From positions 62,001 through 126,000 of the forward strand of contig NZ_JBLXDO010000003.1 of assembly GCF_048263965.1 (NCBI RefSeq): a stretch of 64,000 nt of DNA, in the 5' to 3' direction. A program made the position numbers and the translations under genes. Source of the DNA: Ferrimonas sp048263965. Its GTDB lineage: Bacteria > Pseudomonadota > Gammaproteobacteria > Enterobacterales > Shewanellaceae. The notes under the pieces were generated by a model, which was given only the letters and a program-made list of their open reading frames with translations, had not been told where the DNA came from and did not search any database. Shown piece after piece: positions 42,791-52,087 of this stretch (its first letter is position 1; each line of letters starts with the position of its first letter).

Positions 42791-44398
42791 GTGACCATAC
42801 TCCGTTCCAGCATCAATCGGCAGGATGCGGGCTTTGTGGCCCGTCACAATGCCATGGCGGATCTGGTGGCCGATCTCAAGGCCACTCTGGACGCCATTCT
42901 TCCCGGGGGCAACGAGCGTGCCCGCAGCAAACATCTGGGCCAGGGCAAGTTGCTGCCTCGCCAACGGGTCGAGCGACTGCTTGATCCCGGTGCCCCCTTC
43001 CTGGAGTTAAGCCAGTTGGCAGCCCATGGCTGCTACGAAGACAATGTCCCCGCCGCCGGGGTGATTGCCGGCATCGGCCGGGTCTGTGGGGTCGAGTGCA
43101 TGATCGTCGCCAATGACGCCACAGTAAAAGGGGGGACCTACTACCCTCTCACCGTCAAGAAACACCTGCGGGCCCAGGAGATCGCCGAGAAGTGCCACCT
43201 GCCCTGCATCTATCTGGTGGAGTCCGGTGGCGCCTTCCTGCCCCGCCAGGATGAGGTGTTCCCGGACAAGGACCACTTCGGCCGCATCTTCTACAACCAG
43301 GCCAACATGTCCGCCAAGGGGATTCCGCAGATCGCCGTGGTGTTGGGCCTGTGTACCGCCGGGGGCGCCTACATGCCCGCCATGGCGGATGAATCGATCA
43401 TCGTCCGGGAGCAGGGCACCATCTTCCTGGGGGGCCCGCCACTGGTGAAGGCGGCCACCGGCGAGGAGGTCACCGCCGAGGAGCTCGGCGGCGGCGCCGT
43501 GCACACCCAGATCTCCGGCGTGGCCGATCACCTGGCGGAGAACGACGAACACGCCTTGCAACTGGCCCGCCAGTCGGTGGCCCGTCTCAACCACAAACGT
43601 CAGCAGGCTCTGGCGGATGCCCCCATCCTGCCGCCCCGCTACCCCAGTGATGAGCTCTACGGCATCGTCGGCAGCAACCTCAAGCAGCCTTTCGAGGTGC
43701 GGGAGGTGATCGCCCGACTGGTGGATGACTCCGACTTCGACGAGTTCAAGGCCGGCTATGGCGCCACCCTGGTGTGTGGCTTCGCCAAACTCTACGGCCA
43801 GCCGGTGGGGATCCTGGCCAACAACGGCATCCTCTTCTCCGAATCGGCCCTCAAGGGCGCCCACTTCATCGAGCTGTGCTGCCAACGCAACATCCCCCTG
43901 CTGTTCCTTCAGAACATCACCGGGTTCATGGTGGGCAAGAAGTATGAGCACGAAGGGATCGCCAAGCACGGCGCCAAACTGGTGACCGCGGTCTCCTGTG
44001 CCCGGGTGCCCAAGTTCACCGTGGTGATTGGCGGCAGCTACGGCGCCGGCAACTACGGCATGTGTGGCCGCGCCTATGACCCCACCATGATGTGGATGTG
44101 GCCCAATGCCCGCATCTCGGTGATGGGCGGCGAGCAGGCCGCCAACGTGCTGGCCCAGGTGCGCACCGATGCTCTCGCCCGCAAGGGGGAGAGCTGGAGC
44201 GAGCAGGCCCAGACCGACTTTAAGCAACCCATAGTCGAGCAGTATGAGCGCCAGGGACACCCCTATTACGCCAGTGCTAGGCTGTGGGACGACGGCATCA
44301 TCGACCCGGCCCAGACCCGAGAAGTGGTGGGGCTGGCCCTGACCGCCGCCATGAACGCCCCGGCCCAAGAGACCCGCTACGGCGTGTTCCGCATGTAA
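42791..44398 (+). CDS. liuB: Methylcrotonyl-CoA carboxylase, carboxyltransferase (beta) subunit
   Basis: A 535-residue carboxyltransferase of the MCC-beta/PccB class. Motifs: GQGKLLPRQRVERLLDPG, YLVESGGAFLPRQDEVFPD (MCC-specific), GLCTAGGAYMPAMADE, FLQNITGFMVGKKYEHEGI and WPNARISVMGGEQAANVL. It transfers the carboxyl group from biotin to 3-methylcrotonyl-CoA. It works with LiuD, the biotin carboxylase subunit encoded two genes downstream. Start 42791 (GTG in the codon before ACC) follows AAGGACTGACTAAC, a moderate site. Length is normal for the family. Confidence 0.95.
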   Translation: MTILRSSINRQDAGFVARHNAMADLVADLKATLDAILPGGNERARSKHLGQGKLLPRQRVERLLDPGAPFLELSQLAAHGCYEDNVPAAGVIAGIGRVCGVECMIVANDATVKGGTYYPLTVKKHLRAQEIAEKCHLPCIYLVESGGAFLPRQDEVFPDKDHFGRIFYNQANMSAKGIPQIAVVLGLCTAGGAYMPAMADESIIVREQGTIFLGGPPLVKAATGEEVTAEELGGGAVHTQISGVADHLAENDEHALQLARQSVARLNHKRQQALADAPILPPRYPSDELYGIVGSNLKQPFEVREVIARLVDDSDFDEFKAGYGATLVCGFAKLYGQPVGILANNGILFSESALKGAHFIELCCQRNIPLLFLQNITGFMVGKKYEHEGIAKHGAKLVTAVSCARVPKFTVVIGGSYGAGNYGMCGRAYDPTMMWMWPNARISVMGGEQAANVLAQVRTDALARKGESWSEQAQTDFKQPIVEQYERQGHPYYASARLWDDGIIDPAQTREVVGLALTAAMNAPAQETRYGVFRM

Positions 44399-44407
44399 GG
44401 AGAGCCC

Positions 44408-45190
44408 ATGGAGTTTCAGTATCTGACCCTGAGCCGCCAGGGCGGCGTCGCCCGACTGACCCTGAACCGGCCGGACAAACACAACGCCTTTGGCGACACC
44501 ATGATCCAGGAGCTGAACCAGGTCCTGAACCATCTGGCCAAGGAGCCTCCCACGGTGCTGGTGCTGGCCGCCAACGGCAAGCACTTCTCCGCCGGCGCCG
44601 ACCTGGCATGGATGAAGAGCCAGGTGAACCTGGATGAGCAGAGCAACATCCGCGACGCCAGGGAGCTGGCCAGGCTGATGCACACACTGGATCGCTTCCC
44701 CAGCCCCACCCTGGCGCTGGTGGACGGCGCCGCCTTCGGCGGGGCGTTGGGACTGATCGCCTGCTGCGACATCGCCCTGGCCTCCCCCCGGGCCCGCTTC
44801 TGCCTCTCCGAGGTGAAGCTGGGACTGATCCCCGCAGTGATCAGTCCCTTTGTCGCCCGCGCCATGGGCCAGCGTCAGGCCCGGCGCTTCATGCTCAGCG
44901 CCGAGCAATTCGACGCCGACACCGCCTTTCGTCTGGGGCTGGTGCACCAGGTGTGTGATGACCTGAGCCGCGACGGTGAGGCGATGATCACCACCCTGAC
45001 CGGCAATGGCCCAAAAGCGATGCAGGCCTGCAAGGCGCTGTTGCACACCATAGAACAACACCCCTTCGATGAAGCCCTGGCGCAGCTGACCGCCGAGGCC
45101 ATAGCCCGCATCCGGGTCTCCGCCGAAGGGCAGGAGGGCTTGGGCGCCTTCTTCGACAAGCGTCCCCCCAGTTGGCAAGGAGAGAATTGA
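44408..45190 (+). CDS. liuC: Methylglutaconyl-CoA hydratase
   Basis: A 260-residue crotonase-family protein with ANGKHFSAGADLAWMKSQ and VDGAAFGGALGLIACCDIALA, then SEVKLGLIPAVISPFV. The AWMK segment after the oxyanion loop is typical of methylglutaconyl-CoA hydratases. It turns 3-methylglutaconyl-CoA into HMG-CoA in leucine degradation. The start has AAGGAGAGCCC. The stop overlaps the start of liuD (TGATG). Confidence 0.93.
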   Translation: MEFQYLTLSRQGGVARLTLNRPDKHNAFGDTMIQELNQVLNHLAKEPPTVLVLAANGKHFSAGADLAWMKSQVNLDEQSNIRDARELARLMHTLDRFPSPTLALVDGAAFGGALGLIACCDIALASPRARFCLSEVKLGLIPAVISPFVARAMGQRQARRFMLSAEQFDADTAFRLGLVHQVCDDLSRDGEAMITTLTGNGPKAMQACKALLHTIEQHPFDEALAQLTAEAIARIRVSAEGQEGLGAFFDKRPPSWQGEN

Positions 45191-47142
45191 TGCTGACCAA
45201 AGTACTGATCGCCAACCGGGGCGAGATCGCCTGCCGGGTGATTCGCACCTGCAGGGAGATGGGCATCGCCACCGTGGCGGTCTATTCAGAAGCCGACCGC
45301 GGTGCCCAGCATGTGCTGATGGCCGACGAAGCCCTGCTGCTGGGGCCGGCTCCGGCCATCGAATCCTACCTGCGCGGCGACGCCATCATCGAGCTGGCCA
45401 AGGCCCACGGTGTGGACGGCATCCACCCCGGCTATGGCTTCCTCTCTGAGAACCCGGGGTTTGCCCGGGGCTGTGAGGCCGCCAGCATCCGCTTTATCGG
45501 CCCGGGCGCCGACGCCATCGACAAGATGGGCTCCAAGAGTGCCGCCAAGGTGATCATGGCGGACGCCGGCGTGCCCATGCTGCCCGGCTACCACGGCGAG
45601 GATCAGAGCGATGACTGCCTCACCAAGGAAGCCACCCAGATTGGCTATCCCCTGCTGGTCAAGGCCGCCTTCGGCGGCGGCGGCAAGGGGATGCGCATCG
45701 TCAATCAGGCCGGTGAGCTGGCCGAGGCCCTGGCCACCGCCCGCCGGGAAGCCGCCTCCGCCTTCGGCAACGATACCCTGTTGCTGGAGCGTTACCTGTC
45801 GGCCCCCCGCCATGTGGAGGTACAGGTCTTCGCCGACTCCCAGGGGAGCTGCGTCTACCTGTCTGATCGGGACTGCTCCATCCAGCGACGCCATCAGAAG
45901 GTGGTGGAAGAGGCACCGGCTCCCGGCCTGAGCGACGCCCTGCGCAAGGAGATGGGGGAGGCCGCCTGCCGTGCCGCCCTGGCCATCGATTACGTGGGCG
46001 CCGGTACCGTGGAGTTCCTGCTGGATGAGCAGGGACGCTTCTACTTTATGGAGATGAACACCCGATTGCAGGTGGAGCACCCGGTTACCGAGATGGTCAC
46101 CGGCCAGGATCTGGTGGAGTGGCAGCTGCGGGTGGCCGCCGGCGAGCCACTGCCCCTGAGTCAGTCTCAGATCCAGGTGACCGGTCACAGCCTGGAGGTG
46201 CGCCTCTACGCCGAGGACCCCCAACGGGAGTTTCTGCCCGCCACCGGCACCCTGACCCGCTTCCAGGTGCCTGGCAGCCTCCGTCTGGACAGCGGCGTAG
46301 TCGCCGGGGACAGCATCAGCGCCCACTACGATCCGATGATCGCCAAGCTGATCACCTATGGTGACAACCGTAACCAGGCCATTGCCCAGATGGTCCGTGG
46401 CCTGCGCCAGGCGCAGCTGGCAGGAGTCACCAGCAATCTGGCGTTCCTGGCCCGCATCGTCGCCCACCAGGACTTCAGAAACGCGGTACTGGACACCGGC
46501 TTTATCGAGCGCCACTACGATGCCCTCACCCGGGCGGACGATCTGCGCCTGCGGGCGGCCATCGCCGCCGCCCTGGTGGCCAGCCGTCCTGATGTGGAGC
46601 ACTCGCCCTGGCAGAGCGCCGTCGGCTTCCGCCTCAATCAGCGCGCCCATCTGGGCCACCAGCTGGAGGATGAACACGGCGAGCGTTACACCCTCAACCT
46701 GAAGGGCGAGTGGCCCGCCTTCACCCTGACTCTGGATGACCAGGAACATGGTGTGGTGGCCGCTCTGGATAACCAGCAGATCCGCATGGAACTGGATGGT
46801 CACCTGTGTCACTGGCCCTATGAACGCTGCCACGAAGCGATCACCCTGTTTCTGCCTGACGGTCCCCTGCGCTTTACCCAGGTCCGTCATGGCACCCAGG
46901 CCGACGACGAAAGCGGCGAAGACTCGCTGAAGGCACCGATGAACGGCACCATAGTGGCGCTGCTGTGCGACCTGGAGCAGCAGGTGGAAGCGGGGCAATC
47001 CCTGCTGGTGATGGAGGCGATGAAGATGGAGTACACCATCACCGCCCCCTACGCCGGCAAGATCACCGCCCTGCCCTTCTCCCCTGGCCAGCAGGTGAGC
47101 GACGGCGTCTCCCTGGTGGCCCTGGAAGCGGTGGAGGAGTGA
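45190..47142 (+). CDS. liuD: Methylcrotonyl-CoA carboxylase, biotin-containing (alpha) subunit
   Basis: A 650-residue protein: biotin carboxylase (1-445; KVLIANRGEIACRVIRT, GGGGKGMRIV, MEMNTRLQVEHPVTEM), a linker domain and a C-terminal biotinyl domain with the attachment lysine in VMEAMKMEY (about residue 613). It carboxylates biotin with bicarbonate and ATP for LiuB. ATG 45190 overlaps the liuC stop and has AAGGAGAGA upstream; the longer frame from 45172 is leader inside liuC. The stop overlaps the liuE start. Confidence 0.95.
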   Translation: MLTKVLIANRGEIACRVIRTCREMGIATVAVYSEADRGAQHVLMADEALLLGPAPAIESYLRGDAIIELAKAHGVDGIHPGYGFLSENPGFARGCEAASIRFIGPGADAIDKMGSKSAAKVIMADAGVPMLPGYHGEDQSDDCLTKEATQIGYPLLVKAAFGGGGKGMRIVNQAGELAEALATARREAASAFGNDTLLLERYLSAPRHVEVQVFADSQGSCVYLSDRDCSIQRRHQKVVEEAPAPGLSDALRKEMGEAACRAALAIDYVGAGTVEFLLDEQGRFYFMEMNTRLQVEHPVTEMVTGQDLVEWQLRVAAGEPLPLSQSQIQVTGHSLEVRLYAEDPQREFLPATGTLTRFQVPGSLRLDSGVVAGDSISAHYDPMIAKLITYGDNRNQAIAQMVRGLRQAQLAGVTSNLAFLARIVAHQDFRNAVLDTGFIERHYDALTRADDLRLRAAIAAALVASRPDVEHSPWQSAVGFRLNQRAHLGHQLEDEHGERYTLNLKGEWPAFTLTLDDQEHGVVAALDNQQIRMELDGHLCHWPYERCHEAITLFLPDGPLRFTQVRHGTQADDESGEDSLKAPMNGTIVALLCDLEQQVEAGQSLLVMEAMKMEYTITAPYAGKITALPFSPGQQVSDGVSLVALEAVEE

Positions 47143-48047
47143 TGAGCCAAGCAAGAATCGTTGAAGTGGGGCCCAGAGACGGCCTGCAGAACGAAGCGGG
47201 CGTCACCCTGGCGCAGCGCATCGCCCTGGTGGATGCCCTGAGCCAGACCGGCCTCAAGGAGATAGAAGCGGGCAGTTTCGTCTCCCCCAAGTGGGTGCCG
47301 CAGATGGCGGACGCCGACCAGCTGTTCTCCCGCATCAACCGCCAACAGGGGGTGCGATACAGTGCCCTGACCCCCAACCTCCGCGGGCTGGAATCGGCCC
47401 TGAGCGCAGGGGTGGACGGTGTGGCCGTCTTCGGTGCCGCCTCGGAGAGTTTCAGCCAGCGCAACATCAACTGCTCGGTGGCCGAGTCCCTGGAGCGTTT
47501 CCAACCAGTGATGGCCGCCGCCCGGGAAGCCAATGTGCCGGTGCGCGGCTACGTCTCCTGTGCACTGGGTTGCCCCTATGAGGGCGAGATCCCGGTGGCC
47601 AAGGTAGTAGAAGTGGCACAAACCCTCTATCAGATGGGCTGTTATGAGATCTCCCTGGGAGACACCATCGGGGTTGGCACTCCGGCCAAGGCCAAAGCCA
47701 TGGTAGCGGCGGTGGCGCAGCAGGTCCCGGTCTCGGCCCTGGCCCTGCACTTCCACGACACCTATGGCCAGGCCCTGGCCAATGTACTCGCCTGCCTGGA
47801 TCTGGGCATCACCACCTTCGACAGTGCCGTGGCTGGCCTGGGTGGCTGCCCCTATGCCGCCGGCGCCTCCGGAAACCTGGCCAGCGAAGATCTGGTCTAC
47901 ATGTTGGAGGGGATGGGCATGGACACCGGGGTCGACCTGGATGCCCTGGTGCTGGCCGGGGAGCAGATCTGCCGCAGCCTGGACAAATCCCCCACCAGTC
48001 GGGTGGCCCAGGCCTGGCTGGCCAAACACAAGGAGAAACAGGGATGA
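47142..48047 (+). CDS. liuE: Hydroxymethylglutaryl-CoA lyase
   Basis: A 301-residue TIM-barrel lyase with VEVGPRDGLQNE at the N terminus, ASFVSPKWVPQM-type segment (here AGSFVSPKWVPQMAD), the metal motif LHFHDTYGQA and the catalytic-cysteine signature GLGGCPYAAGASGN. It splits HMG-CoA into acetyl-CoA and acetoacetate, the last leucine-specific step. ATG 47142 overlaps the liuD stop as TGATG; GGAGGAG precedes it. The longer frame from 46965 is inside liuD. The stop overlaps the next gene as ATGA. Confidence 0.95.
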   Translation: MSQARIVEVGPRDGLQNEAGVTLAQRIALVDALSQTGLKEIEAGSFVSPKWVPQMADADQLFSRINRQQGVRYSALTPNLRGLESALSAGVDGVAVFGAASESFSQRNINCSVAESLERFQPVMAAAREANVPVRGYVSCALGCPYEGEIPVAKVVEVAQTLYQMGCYEISLGDTIGVGTPAKAKAMVAAVAQQVPVSALALHFHDTYGQALANVLACLDLGITTFDSAVAGLGGCPYAAGASGNLASEDLVYMLEGMGMDTGVDLDALVLAGEQICRSLDKSPTSRVAQAWLAKHKEKQG

Positions 48048-49990
48048 GCACAAGTCCATTGTGGCAACCTTCACCAGCGCGGCGCGGTGCCACCCAGATG
48101 GAGCAGTTCCGTCAGGATCTGAACCGGGATCTGGGGCTGACACTGGCCGACTATGACGACCTGCATCGCTGGAGTGTCGACAATCCCGGCCCCTTCTGGC
48201 GGGAGATCTGGCAACGATTCGGTGTTCAGGGCGAGATGGGCGAGACCCTGCTGACCGATGCCGACAAGATGCCCGGGGCGCGCTTCTTCCCCCAGGCCAG
48301 GCTCAACTTTGCGGAGAACCTGTTGCGTTACCGGGATGACCGCATCGCCCTGGTCTACCGCGACGAAGCCACCAACCGGGTCGCCCTCTCCTACAACGAG
48401 CTCTATCATGAGGTGGCTAGGCTGGCCGCCCATCTGCGCAGCCTGGGCGTGGTGGCCGGTGACAGGGTGGCCGCCTTTATGCCCAACCGCATCGAGACCG
48501 TGGTGACCATGCTGGCAGCCGCCAGCCTGGGGGCCACCTTCAGCTCCTGCTCACCGGACTTCGGCTTCAACGGGGTACTGGACCGCTTCGGCCAGATCCG
48601 TCCCAAGGTCCTTATCGGTGCCAGTGGCTACCGCTACAACGGCAAGGTGATCGATTGCAGCGACAAGCTGACCCGGATCGCCGGGGCCATCGACTCCCTG
48701 GAGCAACTCATCGTCGTGCCCGCGTTCGACACCACCGCAGAGGTCGACTCTCCCCTGGTGCTCTCCTGGAGCCAGGCCCTGGCCAACGACGCCCGGACTC
48801 TGTCGTTTGAACCCCTGCCCTTCGACCACCCCCTGTATGTGCTCTACTCCTCCGGCACCACAGGCAAGCCCAAGTGCATCGTCCATGGTGGCGGCGGCAC
48901 CCTGCTGCAGCACCTCAAGGAGCACCGGCTGCACACCGACCTTCGCCGGGAGGATGTGCTGTTCTACTTCACCACCTGTGGCTGGATGATGTGGAACTGG
49001 CTGGTCAGCGGCCTGGCGGTGGGCGCCACCCTGGTGCTCTACGATGGCAGCCCCTTCGCCCCAGGTCCCGAAGTGCTGTGGCAGCTGACGGAGCAGGAGG
49101 AGGTCAGTATCTTTGGCACCAGCGCCAAGTACATCGCCGCGCTGGAGAAGGCGGAGTACTTCCCCGCCCGTCACCACAGGCTGGACAACCTCAAGGCCCT
49201 GCTGTCTACCGGGTCGCCCCTGGCCCATGAAGGGTTCGACTTTATCTACAAAGAGATAAAGCGGGAGCTGTGCCTGAGCTCCATCTCAGGAGGCACCGAC
49301 ATCGTCTCCTGCTTTGCCCTGGGCAACCCGGCCAAGGCGGTCTACCGGGGACAACTGCAGTGCCTGGGGCTGGGCATGAAGGTCCAGGTGTTTGATGAGC
49401 AGGGGCAGGCGCTCCAGGGTGAGAAGGGCGAACTGGTGTGCACCGCCCCCTTCCCCTCCATGCCTGTGGGCTTCTGGGGAGATGAGGACGGCTCCCGCTA
49501 TCACGACGCCTACTTCGCCCGCTTCGACAATATCTGGGCCCATGGCGACTACGCCGAGACCACTCCACAAGGGGGCCTCATCATCCACGGCCGCAGCGAT
49601 GCGGTACTCAACCCCGGCGGAGTGCGCATCGGCACCGCAGAGATCTACCGTCAGGTGGAGAAGGTGGAGCAGGTTCAGGAGAGCCTGGCCATAGGCCAGC
49701 AGTGGCAGGATGACGTTCGGGTGGTGTTATTCGTGGTGCTTAAGAGTGGATTACAGTTGGACGATAGGCTGAAGCACACCATCTGCCGCACCATCCGCGC
49801 CAACACCACCCCTCGACATGTGCCGGCAAAGATCATTCAGGTGTCAGAACTGCCCAAAACTTTATCAGGCAAACTGGTGGAACTGGCGGTTCGAAAAGTG
49901 GTGCATGGCGAAGCGGTCAACAACACCGACGCCCTGGCCAACCCGGACTCACTGAAACAGTTCGTCAACATCCCAGATCTGACCAGTTAA
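48044..49990 (+). CDS. Acetoacetyl-CoA synthetase (acetoacetate-CoA ligase)
   Basis: A 648-residue AMP-forming ligase with the acetoacetyl-CoA synthetase-type N terminus (PSPARRGATQMEQFRQDLN), LYSSGTTGKPKCIVHGGGG, TTCGWMMWNWLVSGL, SGGTDIVSCF and a C-terminal KTLSGKLVELAVRK with the catalytic lysine. It activates the acetoacetate made by LiuE to acetoacetyl-CoA, which the thiolase at 17345-18529 can cleave. In some relatives an AtoDA CoA-transferase fills this step. It is the last gene of the operon (ATGA overlap) and ends at a terminator. Confidence 0.93.
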   Translation: MSTSPLWQPSPARRGATQMEQFRQDLNRDLGLTLADYDDLHRWSVDNPGPFWREIWQRFGVQGEMGETLLTDADKMPGARFFPQARLNFAENLLRYRDDRIALVYRDEATNRVALSYNELYHEVARLAAHLRSLGVVAGDRVAAFMPNRIETVVTMLAAASLGATFSSCSPDFGFNGVLDRFGQIRPKVLIGASGYRYNGKVIDCSDKLTRIAGAIDSLEQLIVVPAFDTTAEVDSPLVLSWSQALANDARTLSFEPLPFDHPLYVLYSSGTTGKPKCIVHGGGGTLLQHLKEHRLHTDLRREDVLFYFTTCGWMMWNWLVSGLAVGATLVLYDGSPFAPGPEVLWQLTEQEEVSIFGTSAKYIAALEKAEYFPARHHRLDNLKALLSTGSPLAHEGFDFIYKEIKRELCLSSISGGTDIVSCFALGNPAKAVYRGQLQCLGLGMKVQVFDEQGQALQGEKGELVCTAPFPSMPVGFWGDEDGSRYHDAYFARFDNIWAHGDYAETTPQGGLIIHGRSDAVLNPGGVRIGTAEIYRQVEKVEQVQESLAIGQQWQDDVRVVLFVVLKSGLQLDDRLKHTICRTIRANTTPRHVPAKIIQVSELPKTLSGKLVELAVRKVVHGEAVNNTDALANPDSLKQFVNIPDLTS

Positions 49991-50000
49991 CACCAAAAAC

Positions 50001-50040
50001 GCGGCCATTACCTGAACTTAACAGGGGTGGCCGCATTTTT
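50001..50040 (+). terminator. Terminator of the liu operon
   Basis: GCGGCC (50001) pairs with GGCCGC (50029), with an inner CCTG/CAGG stem, followed by ATTTTT. Confidence 0.85.
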
Positions 50041-50322
50041 CCTATTCCCATCAAAAACTTATACACTAAGTTAAGCTCAAAATGAGTAAAATTAGGGGGT
50101 AAAGCAATCATAACTTAAAATGCTTTTTTAATAAAAACATGTAATAAAGCCCCTCTTAAATCAACCGCTTAAAGTTGCAAATGAAAAGTGTGAACTGCCA
50201 CCTAAGCTGATCTATTGCGCAAATTCGTTACCGCATGTTAGATTCCGCGCCCAGATAGTTATCAAAAATTGACTAAGATTCACTAACAAGACGAAATTAG
50301 TTTTATTAACTCGGAAGGTGCC
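50041..50322 (+). other. AT-rich upstream region of LysR gene
   Basis: About 280 bases, much richer in A and T than the flanking genes, with long A runs and no ORF. It is a likely H-NS-type target and must hold the LysR promoter. No specific operator was recognised. Confidence 0.45.
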
Positions 50323-51252
50323 ATGCCAGTTTTAATGCGGGACTTTGATTCCATCGATATACGGCTGCTGATCGTCTTCCGCGCCGTGGTGTTCACCGGG
50401 AGTCTGAGCAAGGCTGCTCGCAAGCTCTCAGTGACCCCAAGCGCCGTCAGCCAGTCACTGTCCAAGCTGAGTAAGTACTTCAGCCACCCCCTGTTCACCC
50501 GTACCAGCAATGGTCTGGAGCCCACCGACTTTGCCATGGAGCTCTATGGTTACGTCAACTCCGCCCTGGATCTGCTGCAAGATGGCGTGGAGAGCCTGAG
50601 TGACTTCGACGCCGCCAACAGCAAACGTCGTTTTCGTATCGCCGCCAACCACATCCTGGACCTTATCGTGCTGCACCCGCTGGCACGCCGGGTAGAGTCC
50701 TTTAACAACCAGTTGAAGATTACCGTCAACAACCTGGTTGAAGAGGAATCCAAGATCATCGACAGCCTGCAGATCGACAACAACGATCTCTGCCTGGTGG
50801 CCCTTAAAGTGGACATGAAGTCCATCATTCAGGAGAAGCTGCTGGAGGAGGAGATGGTGGTGCTGGGCTGCAGAAACAACCCGCTCACCAAAGAGGTGAT
50901 CGACATGGACACCTATCTGTCCCAGCGTCACGTTCGTTACGCCGTGGGCCAGATTGGCTACAAGATGGGCAACGCCCTCAACCTGGGCTATGTGGATGAG
51001 CGTGAGGTGTTCCTGGACACCAATAACCCCTTCAATGCCATGATGATGGCCCAGGAGAGCGACTCTCTGGTCACAGTGTCACGCTGGTTGTGGGAGAAGT
51101 ATGGCCGTCAATTCGACCTGGCCGAGGTAAAGACCTCCTTCGACATTCCCAAGGTCCCCCTCTACCTGACCTACCTGAAGAAGATGGAAGACAGCAAGGC
51201 CAACCGCTGGCTGCGTGACCAGGTCAAAGAGACTCTCAGCAAGATTCGCTAA
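50323..51252 (+). CDS. LysR-family transcriptional regulator
   Basis: A 309-residue LysR protein. The helix-turn-helix (residues ~10-70, FTGSLSKAARKLSVTPSAV followed by SQSLSKLSKYF) is typical; the effector domain follows (~95-300) with IAANHILDLIVLHPLA and a hydrophobic pocket pattern. No neighbour is divergent in the usual way: upstream is the end of the liu operon, downstream the convergent tdk gene. The target is therefore unknown. The start has GGAAGGTGCC. The AT-rich upstream stretch is unusual for this window. Confidence 0.85.
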   Translation: MPVLMRDFDSIDIRLLIVFRAVVFTGSLSKAARKLSVTPSAVSQSLSKLSKYFSHPLFTRTSNGLEPTDFAMELYGYVNSALDLLQDGVESLSDFDAANSKRRFRIAANHILDLIVLHPLARRVESFNNQLKITVNNLVEEESKIIDSLQIDNNDLCLVALKVDMKSIIQEKLLEEEMVVLGCRNNPLTKEVIDMDTYLSQRHVRYAVGQIGYKMGNALNLGYVDEREVFLDTNNPFNAMMMAQESDSLVTVSRWLWEKYGRQFDLAEVKTSFDIPKVPLYLTYLKKMEDSKANRWLRDQVKETLSKIR

Positions 51253-51373
51253 TCTCTCCGCAGGAAAGGACTCCTGCCCTCCCCATCCAGTCCCATTCCC
51301 CCCACTCTCATTTCGAAAAGCAGCAGAAAAAGAAACAGCAGCCGAAGCTGCCGTGTCTCATTGTGTCTGAAGC

Positions 51374-51952
51374 TCAGTCCCAGGCCAGTTCCCTGTAGTG
51401 GGTACGGCACATGGAAACATAGCTGTCATTACCGCCGATATGCACCTGGTCGCCACTGCGAACCGGCTTGCCTTCCCCATCCATACGCACCACCATATTG
51501 GCTTTACGGCCGCAGTGACAGATGGTTTTCAGCTCCACCAATTTGTCGGCCCAGGCCAACAGATAGTGGGAGCCTTCAAACAGCTCTCCCTGGAAATCGG
51601 TACGCAGGCCGTAGCAGAGCACCGGGATATCCATCTTGTCCACCAGATAGGTCAGTTGACGCACCTGCTCCTTGGTCAGGAACTGGCACTCATCAACCAG
51701 CAGACAGTTGACCGGCTGCTGCTCATTGCGCTCCTGAACCATCGCCAGGAGGTCATCCTGACGGCGGTAGATCAGCGCATCCGAAGAGAGGCCGATACGG
51801 GAGGTCACTTTGCCAACCCCGTAGCGGTCATCCAGACCAGCGGTCATCACCAGTACCTCCATGCCGCGCTCGCGATAGTTGTACGCAGATTGCAGCAGAG
51901 AGGTGGATTTGCCGGCATTCATCGCCGAATAGTAGAAGTAGAGTTGAGCCAA
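51374..51952 (-). CDS. tdk: Thymidine kinase (TTG start)
   Basis: A 192-residue type II thymidine kinase: P-loop SAMNAGKST, DDRYGVGKVTSRIGLSS, the catalytic-glutamate motif LVDECQFLT, lasso region with CHCGRKA (zinc cysteines) and a C-terminal CRTHYRE. It phosphorylates thymidine for salvage. The start is TTG at 51952, giving MAQLYFYYSAMNAGKS as in E. coli, with GGGGGAAG upstream; the longer frame (52051) is leader. It is single-gene and convergent with the LysR gene. Confidence 0.94.
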   Translation of the reverse strand: MAQLYFYYSAMNAGKSTSLLQSAYNYRERGMEVLVMTAGLDDRYGVGKVTSRIGLSSDALIYRRQDDLLAMVQERNEQQPVNCLLVDECQFLTKEQVRQLTYLVDKMDIPVLCYGLRTDFQGELFEGSHYLLAWADKLVELKTICHCGRKANMVVRMDGEGKPVRSGDQVHIGGNDSYVSMCRTHYRELAWD

Positions 51953-52057
51953 AATTCTTCCCCCTGAAAAATTCTCGCACAGTCTAACCAAAAGGCCGGA
52001 TCTGAACCAGAGTGGACTGCCGGAAACTGTGCGCCGGCTCGCCGCACACACAATGAA

Positions 52058-52082
52058 ATGAGCCCCGCTTAGCGGGGCTCAT
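52058..52082 (-). terminator. Stem-loop after lysine transporter gene
   Basis: ATGAGCCCCGCT pairs with AGCGGGGCTCAT around one base; the minus strand continues TTCATTGTG, a weak U-tract. Confidence 0.65.
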
Positions 52083-52087
52083 CATCT

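Noticed and set aside
43007..45178. 723-codon minus-strand frame across liuB and liuC
   Set aside because: Shadow of two well-recognised genes; composition is His/Gly/Gln-rich and no family motif is seen.
45286..47154. 622-codon minus-strand frame across liuD
   Set aside because: Mirror frame of biotin carboxylase; no recognisable domain.
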